From: an uncultured Clostridium sp.
GTDB lineage: Bacteria > Bacillota > Clostridia > Clostridiales > Clostridiaceae
NCBI GenBank assembly: GCA_946575275.1
Contig: CAMNZV010000001.1
Coordinates: 1-27,208 of the forward strand
Direction: 5' to 3'
Length of the DNA stretch: 27,208 nucleotides
Shown: positions 24,774 through 27,208 of the stretch, one piece after another
Position numbering within the stretch: position 1 is the stretch's first letter
Layout of the letters: every line of letters starts with the position of its first letter
Made by a program: the position numbers and the translations under genes
The notes under the pieces: model-generated
The model's database searches: none
Told to the model about the DNA's origin: nothing
What the model saw: the letters and a program-made list of their open reading frames with translations, nothing else

Positions 24774-24884
24774 ATACATAGTCTGCGAAGGAGATTTAAA
24801 AATGTAGTGACACCAAATATGTTAAGAGTTACTCATAGGCATAGTGTATTTACCATTCCAGATATGCTTCGAAATTATTTATAG
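24774..24884 (+). pseudogene. Fragment of a transposase-like gene (IS91-like type)
   Basis: A short open stretch encodes ...VTPNMLRVTHRHSVFTIPD MLRNYL before a stop at 24882-24884. The core THRHSVFTIP resembles the conserved HRHxVFTIPEELR region of zinc-ribbon (IS91-like) transposases. The stretch before it opens only at 24774 and lacks the zinc ribbon, so just a fragment is left. A ribosome binding site followed by ATG-TAG (24788-24807) overlaps it and is meaningless as a gene. The family call rests on memory of the motif. Confidence 0.4.
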
Positions 24885-25166
24885 AACTTGTTTTTTTCTC
24901 GCCTTCAGTCTTTATTTCAGTCATATTTTTATAAACATAAGAAGGTTCCTTATATTTAATTTTTAGTATATCTTTCGTTTTCTGTTTGTCAGTAATAATT
25001 TGTAAATCGTCATTTAGATCATCATCTTTCATAAGCTTATTAGACGTAGTAGTTTTTTAGAATCCGTAGACGCTTCTGTTTTAATACTATGTGAGTATCC
25101 ATAAATTGATACTATACTTAAAGCAGTTATAAGCCCTATAGCTAAAATAAATTTATTTTTCTTCAA
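24850..25166 (-). pseudogene. Small secreted-protein gene with a one-base frameshift
   Basis: A TTG start (25164-25166, minus) has a strong AAGGAGGG ribosome binding site 7 nt upstream and opens a frame with a signal-peptide-like start: MKKNKF, then a hydrophobic run (ILAIGLITALSIVSIYGY). The frame ends early at a TGA after DSKKLLRLISL. Adding one base to the run of six A (T run 25053-25058 on the plus strand) would join it to the second frame: ...DSKKTTTSNKLMKDDDLNDDL... to a stop at 24850-24852, about 105 aa in all. The mature part would be hydrophilic and acidic-to-basic with no cysteine. No family is recognised. It could be real decay, a slippage-prone switch or a sequencing error. Confidence 0.6.
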
Positions 25167-25451
25167 GTTTATTCCCTCCTTGTATATTTATTTTACAGAT
25201 ATTTATATTATCGATAATTAATTTGTAAACTTTATATATATTTTGGATAAAAGATACATAATGAAAAGATATTGTTAATCTATTTCTATTTATTTTGACT
25301 TTCATTCTTTCCAAAGCAAAGGTGAGATTATATTGAATATTTCAAGGTTAGCTAAGGCTTTAAGCTGCGACAGTACAATCAATGTCGTCAACTTAGTAGT
25401 TTAAGCTACGTAAAAACAATTTGAAATTAAATTATTTTTGCTTAATACATA
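25167..25451. other. Intergenic stretch, no convincing gene
   Basis: Mostly very AT-rich. It holds a 23-codon frame (25333-25404) starting TTG AAT ATT behind AAAGGTGAG, encoding MNISRLAKALSCDSTINVV..., with somewhat more G+C than its surroundings; it looks like a gene relic. Within it TTTAAGCTGCG (25359-25369) recurs as TTTAAGCTACG (25400-25410), and CGACA/TGTCG forms a short dyad. No RNA gene is recognised. Confidence 0.4.
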
Positions 25452-25502
25452 TTGACATAAGAACTAATGTTCCTTATAATAAAGATATACAAACGAATGT
25501 TC
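25452..25502 (+). promoter_or_regulatory. Consensus promoter carrying two LexA-like (SOS) boxes
   Basis: A perfect TTGACA (25452-25457), a 17-nt spacer and a perfect TATAAT (25475-25480). In the spacer lies GAACTAATGTTC (25461-25472), an exact GAAC-N4-GTTC palindrome as in Gram-positive LexA (DinR) boxes. A second site, AAACGAATGTTC (25491-25502, one mismatch), is centred 30 bp downstream, just past the predicted start of transcription. Two such sites flanking a strong -10 suggest tight repression and induction by DNA damage. lexA itself is not in the window. Confidence 0.7.
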
Positions 25503-25520
25503 TTTATGAGGGGTGTTATT

Positions 25521-25817
25521 ATGAAAAATGATATTTTTGTAAAATTAAATTTTAAAACCATAGGTGAAATAAAAAGCTTAATAGTAGACAAGGGTAATGC
25601 AAAGGCAATTAATGATAGATACATAATGTGTGCAGGTAAACATAATAAGGATGGATGGACAATTATATTTAAAACTAATAGTTATAGTGAAGCAGAATCA
25701 ATTATACAGGGTGCTCAAAAAAAGAATTACAATATAAAACCATTAATACATAATGTTCAGGATGAAGATAAATTAGAGTTATTTCCTATGAGAAGAGAGT
25801 ACAGACAGGTTGTATAA
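25521..25817 (+). CDS. Small unknown protein, probably SOS-controlled
   Basis: A 98-aa protein without recognised domain: it starts MKNDIFVKLNFKTIGEIKSL and contains CAGKHNKDGWTIIFKTNSYSEAESIIQGAQKKNYNIKP, a mixed alpha/beta pattern with a single Cys. There is no signal peptide, membrane helix or LysM domain, so it is not the YneA type of SOS division inhibitor. The ATG at 25521 follows GAGGGGTG (25508-25515); an earlier in-frame ATG at 25467 lies upstream of the predicted transcription start and is rejected. It is transcribed alone, from a promoter with two LexA-like sites, to its own terminator. Confidence 0.75.
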   Translation: MKNDIFVKLNFKTIGEIKSLIVDKGNAKAINDRYIMCAGKHNKDGWTIIFKTNSYSEAESIIQGAQKKNYNIKPLIHNVQDEDKLELFPMRREYRQVV

Positions 25818-25823
25818 TATAAA

Positions 25824-25860
25824 ATAGGCTCACACTACTTTGAAGTAGTGTGAGCCTTAA
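25824..25860. terminator. Bidirectional terminator between the small SOS-like gene and glnA
   Basis: AGGCTCACACTACT (25826-25839) pairs with AGTAGTGTGAGCCT (25844-25857) around a 4-nt loop: 14 bp and GC-richer than its surroundings. An A run precedes it and TTAATAATAATT follows. The convergent glutamine synthetase gene ends 10 nt beyond. Confidence 0.8.
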
Positions 25861-25866
25861 TAATAA

Positions 25867-27208
25867 TTAAATATCTAGTAAGTTTTTCTTATATGCTGTA
25901 TAAAGATTTCTTAATTGTTCCATCTTTTCTTCAGCTTCTAAATAAAGGTTTGAAGCCTCATCATACTTTTTATTAGTTACAGCGTTTTTAATTCGTGTAA
26001 AAATACTTAATGAAGTATAAGTATCCTTCATTAATATGTGTCTTAATTCATCTATCTTCATCCAATTTGATACATCAAGGTCTAAGGCTTTATCTAATGA
26101 ATGAAGTTGTTTGCAACCTCTAACTTCATCTATAAATCCATTTATAACCCTTACACTTATTTCAGTAGTCCATTTTTGAAGAGCACCAATTTTATAACTA
26201 TTAATTATTTGGTCAGTCATAACTGAATTTCTCTTAAGTACCTGAAGTTTATCAGGGTAAGCATCTATAGCAACTAAATTTTCATATACAGTAGATGGAG
26301 CTTTTCCAAAGAAACTATCCCTTTCTTCATCAGTAAAATGTTCAAATACATCTTCTTCACTTCTGTAAGCTCTGCTATCTTCAAGATAATCAGCCTTATC
26401 ACCAGCATTTTTAGATAATTCTGCTAAAAGCTCAGTTTCGTCTTTATTGCTATTAACCGCATAGATAATACCATCTAACATAGCTAGGTATGAAACAGCC
26501 ATTGTTATATAAACATTCGAATGTGGATTAGGTGAACGTAATTCAAATCTAGTAGCTAAAGGGCTAGCTAAATCTCTAATTAGGCCAACTAAAACAGATC
26601 TATTCCTTGATGGATTACTTGGGCTAAGACCTAATGAGGTTACAATACAAATAGGAGCCTCAAATCCTGGTCTAAGTCTTTTTAGGGAATTGTTAGTTGC
26701 AGAAATAAATGGATTCATTACTTCATAATTTTTAAGAATTCCCATAATAGCACCATATCCTATAATGCTTAGGAAGTCTTCTTTAGTAGCTTGGAATAAG
26801 TTAATTCTTTTTCCACTTTTTAATTTTAAACTAACACCTAAATGTACATGCATACCAGAACCAGCAATACCATCAAGAGGTTTTGGCATAAATGTTACTT
26901 CTAAACCATTGCTTCTAAAAATTTCTTGGACAATTATTTTTGCAAAGGATTCATTATCTGCAGTTTGAATTGCATCAGAATATTTCCAATCAACTTCAAG
27001 TTGTTCCATAATGTGATTGAAGTTACCAGATGAATCAAGTTTAGCTGGAACACCACCAACTTCTTTGTGACCCATTTCAGGTTCAAAGTCGTATAATTTC
27101 ATGGCTTTTAGGGTTTGTTCTAAACCTGTTCTTACAACACCTTTACTTCTATTCCAGTAATGCTCAAGTAACACTTCAGATGTAGATAGAGCGTCTATTT
27201 CTGCAACA
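25867..27208 (-). CDS. glnA: Glutamine synthetase, C-terminal part (5' end outside the window)
   Basis: ATP-dependent synthesis of glutamine from glutamate and ammonia. About 446 codons are present; the frame is open to the right edge, so the first visible codon is not a start. Catalytic-domain motifs are clear: GHKEVGGVPAKLD, NFNHIMEQLEVDWKYSD, FMPKPLDGIAGSGMHVHLGV (ATP and glutamate site, a GSI-like GSGMHxH), SLKRLRPGFEAPI, RNRSVLVGLIRD and ELRSPNPHSNVYI. An extended, mostly helical C-terminus (from about residue 250 of this piece) makes it longer than the classic 440-aa GSI, as in the large GSI-related enzymes of some clostridia. It is convergent with the SOS-like gene. Confidence 0.92.
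   Translation of the reverse strand, partial: VAEIDALSTSEVLLEHYWNRSKGVVRTGLEQTLKAMKLYDFEPEMGHKEVGGVPAKLDSSGNFNHIMEQLEVDWKYSDAIQTADNESFAKIIVQEIFRSNGLEVTFMPKPLDGIAGSGMHVHLGVSLKLKSGKRINLFQATKEDFLSIIGYGAIMGILKNYEVMNPFISATNNSLKRLRPGFEAPICIVTSLGLSPSNPSRNRSVLVGLIRDLASPLATRFELRSPNPHSNVYITMAVSYLAMLDGIIYAVNSNKDETELLAELSKNAGDKADYLEDSRAYRSEEDVFEHFTDEERDSFFGKAPSTVYENLVAIDAYPDKLQVLKRNSVMTDQIINSYKIGALQKWTTEISVRVINGFIDEVRGCKQLHSLDKALDLDVSNWMKIDELRHILMKDTYTSLSIFTRIKNAVTNKKYDEASNLYLEAEEKMEQLRNLYTAYKKNLLDI

Noticed and set aside
24788..24807. AAGGAG followed at good spacing by ATG-TAG
   Set aside because: A start codon followed at once by a stop; no function can be supported and it lies in a decayed region.
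25467..25520. Upstream ATG extension of the small SOS-like gene
   Set aside because: It begins within the promoter, before the predicted transcription start; the ATG at 25521 has a proper ribosome binding site.
1..27208. CRISPR arrays, tRNA/rRNA genes, prophage or toxin-antitoxin modules
   Set aside because: No regularly spaced repeats, no cloverleaf-like or rRNA-like stretches and no matching protein families were recognised by eye.

Overview
The window looks like chromosomal DNA of a low-GC, AT-rich Firmicute, most likely Clostridium sensu stricto. The grounds are strong purine-rich ribosome binding sites, many TTG starts, A/T-ending codons, sigma-A type promoters, and family content (Amt-PII fusion, YkpA/YbiT-type ABC-F, PyrR leader, DUF1836, ABC-class ATPase, FeoAB, a GSI-like glutamine synthetase). 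The assignment is by gene content and composition only.

Layout. 1-4626: the end of an unknown gene, then psd (minus) divergent from an ammonium transporter carrying a C-terminal PII domain. The transporter is preceded by a consensus promoter and a strong leader terminator. An ABC-F ATPase converges on it. 4761-7275: a YbaK-type deacylase, a dead IS1595-family element, and a two-gene cassette (YdeI-like plus DUF3795). 7385-10457: a hemolysin III-family membrane protein divergent from a DUF1836 gene coupled to an ABC-class ATPase, with a repeated palindromic sequence in the shared control region. 10509-14657: an AI-2E-family transporter, proB-proA, a beta-carbonic anhydrase and ppnP, all co-directional, ending at a good terminator. 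14793-19331: feoA-feoB, a short-chain dehydrogenase, a HAD phosphatase and a CmpB-type membrane protein, which overlaps a convergent PHP phosphatase at its 3' end. 20122-24715: carA-carB behind a PyrR-type attenuation leader. 24716-25520: a decayed stretch with a transposase-like fragment and a frameshifted small secreted-protein gene. 25452-25857: a small unknown gene whose promoter carries two LexA-like (SOS) boxes. 25867-27208: the C-terminal part of a glutamine synthetase (minus), running off the window.

How it works together. Several genes serve nitrogen and amino-acid economy: ammonium uptake with its own PII sensor, glutamine synthetase, glutamine-dependent carbamoyl phosphate synthesis and proline synthesis. 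Control by RNA leaders is prominent (amtB and carAB). No large new defence or biosynthetic system is evident. The most interesting items are the putative SOS-controlled small protein, the paired operator between trhA and the DUF1836/ATPase operon, the Amt-PII gene with a leader attenuator, a possible leader peptide inside the PyrR leader, and an ABC-F protein with one fully degenerate ATP site.
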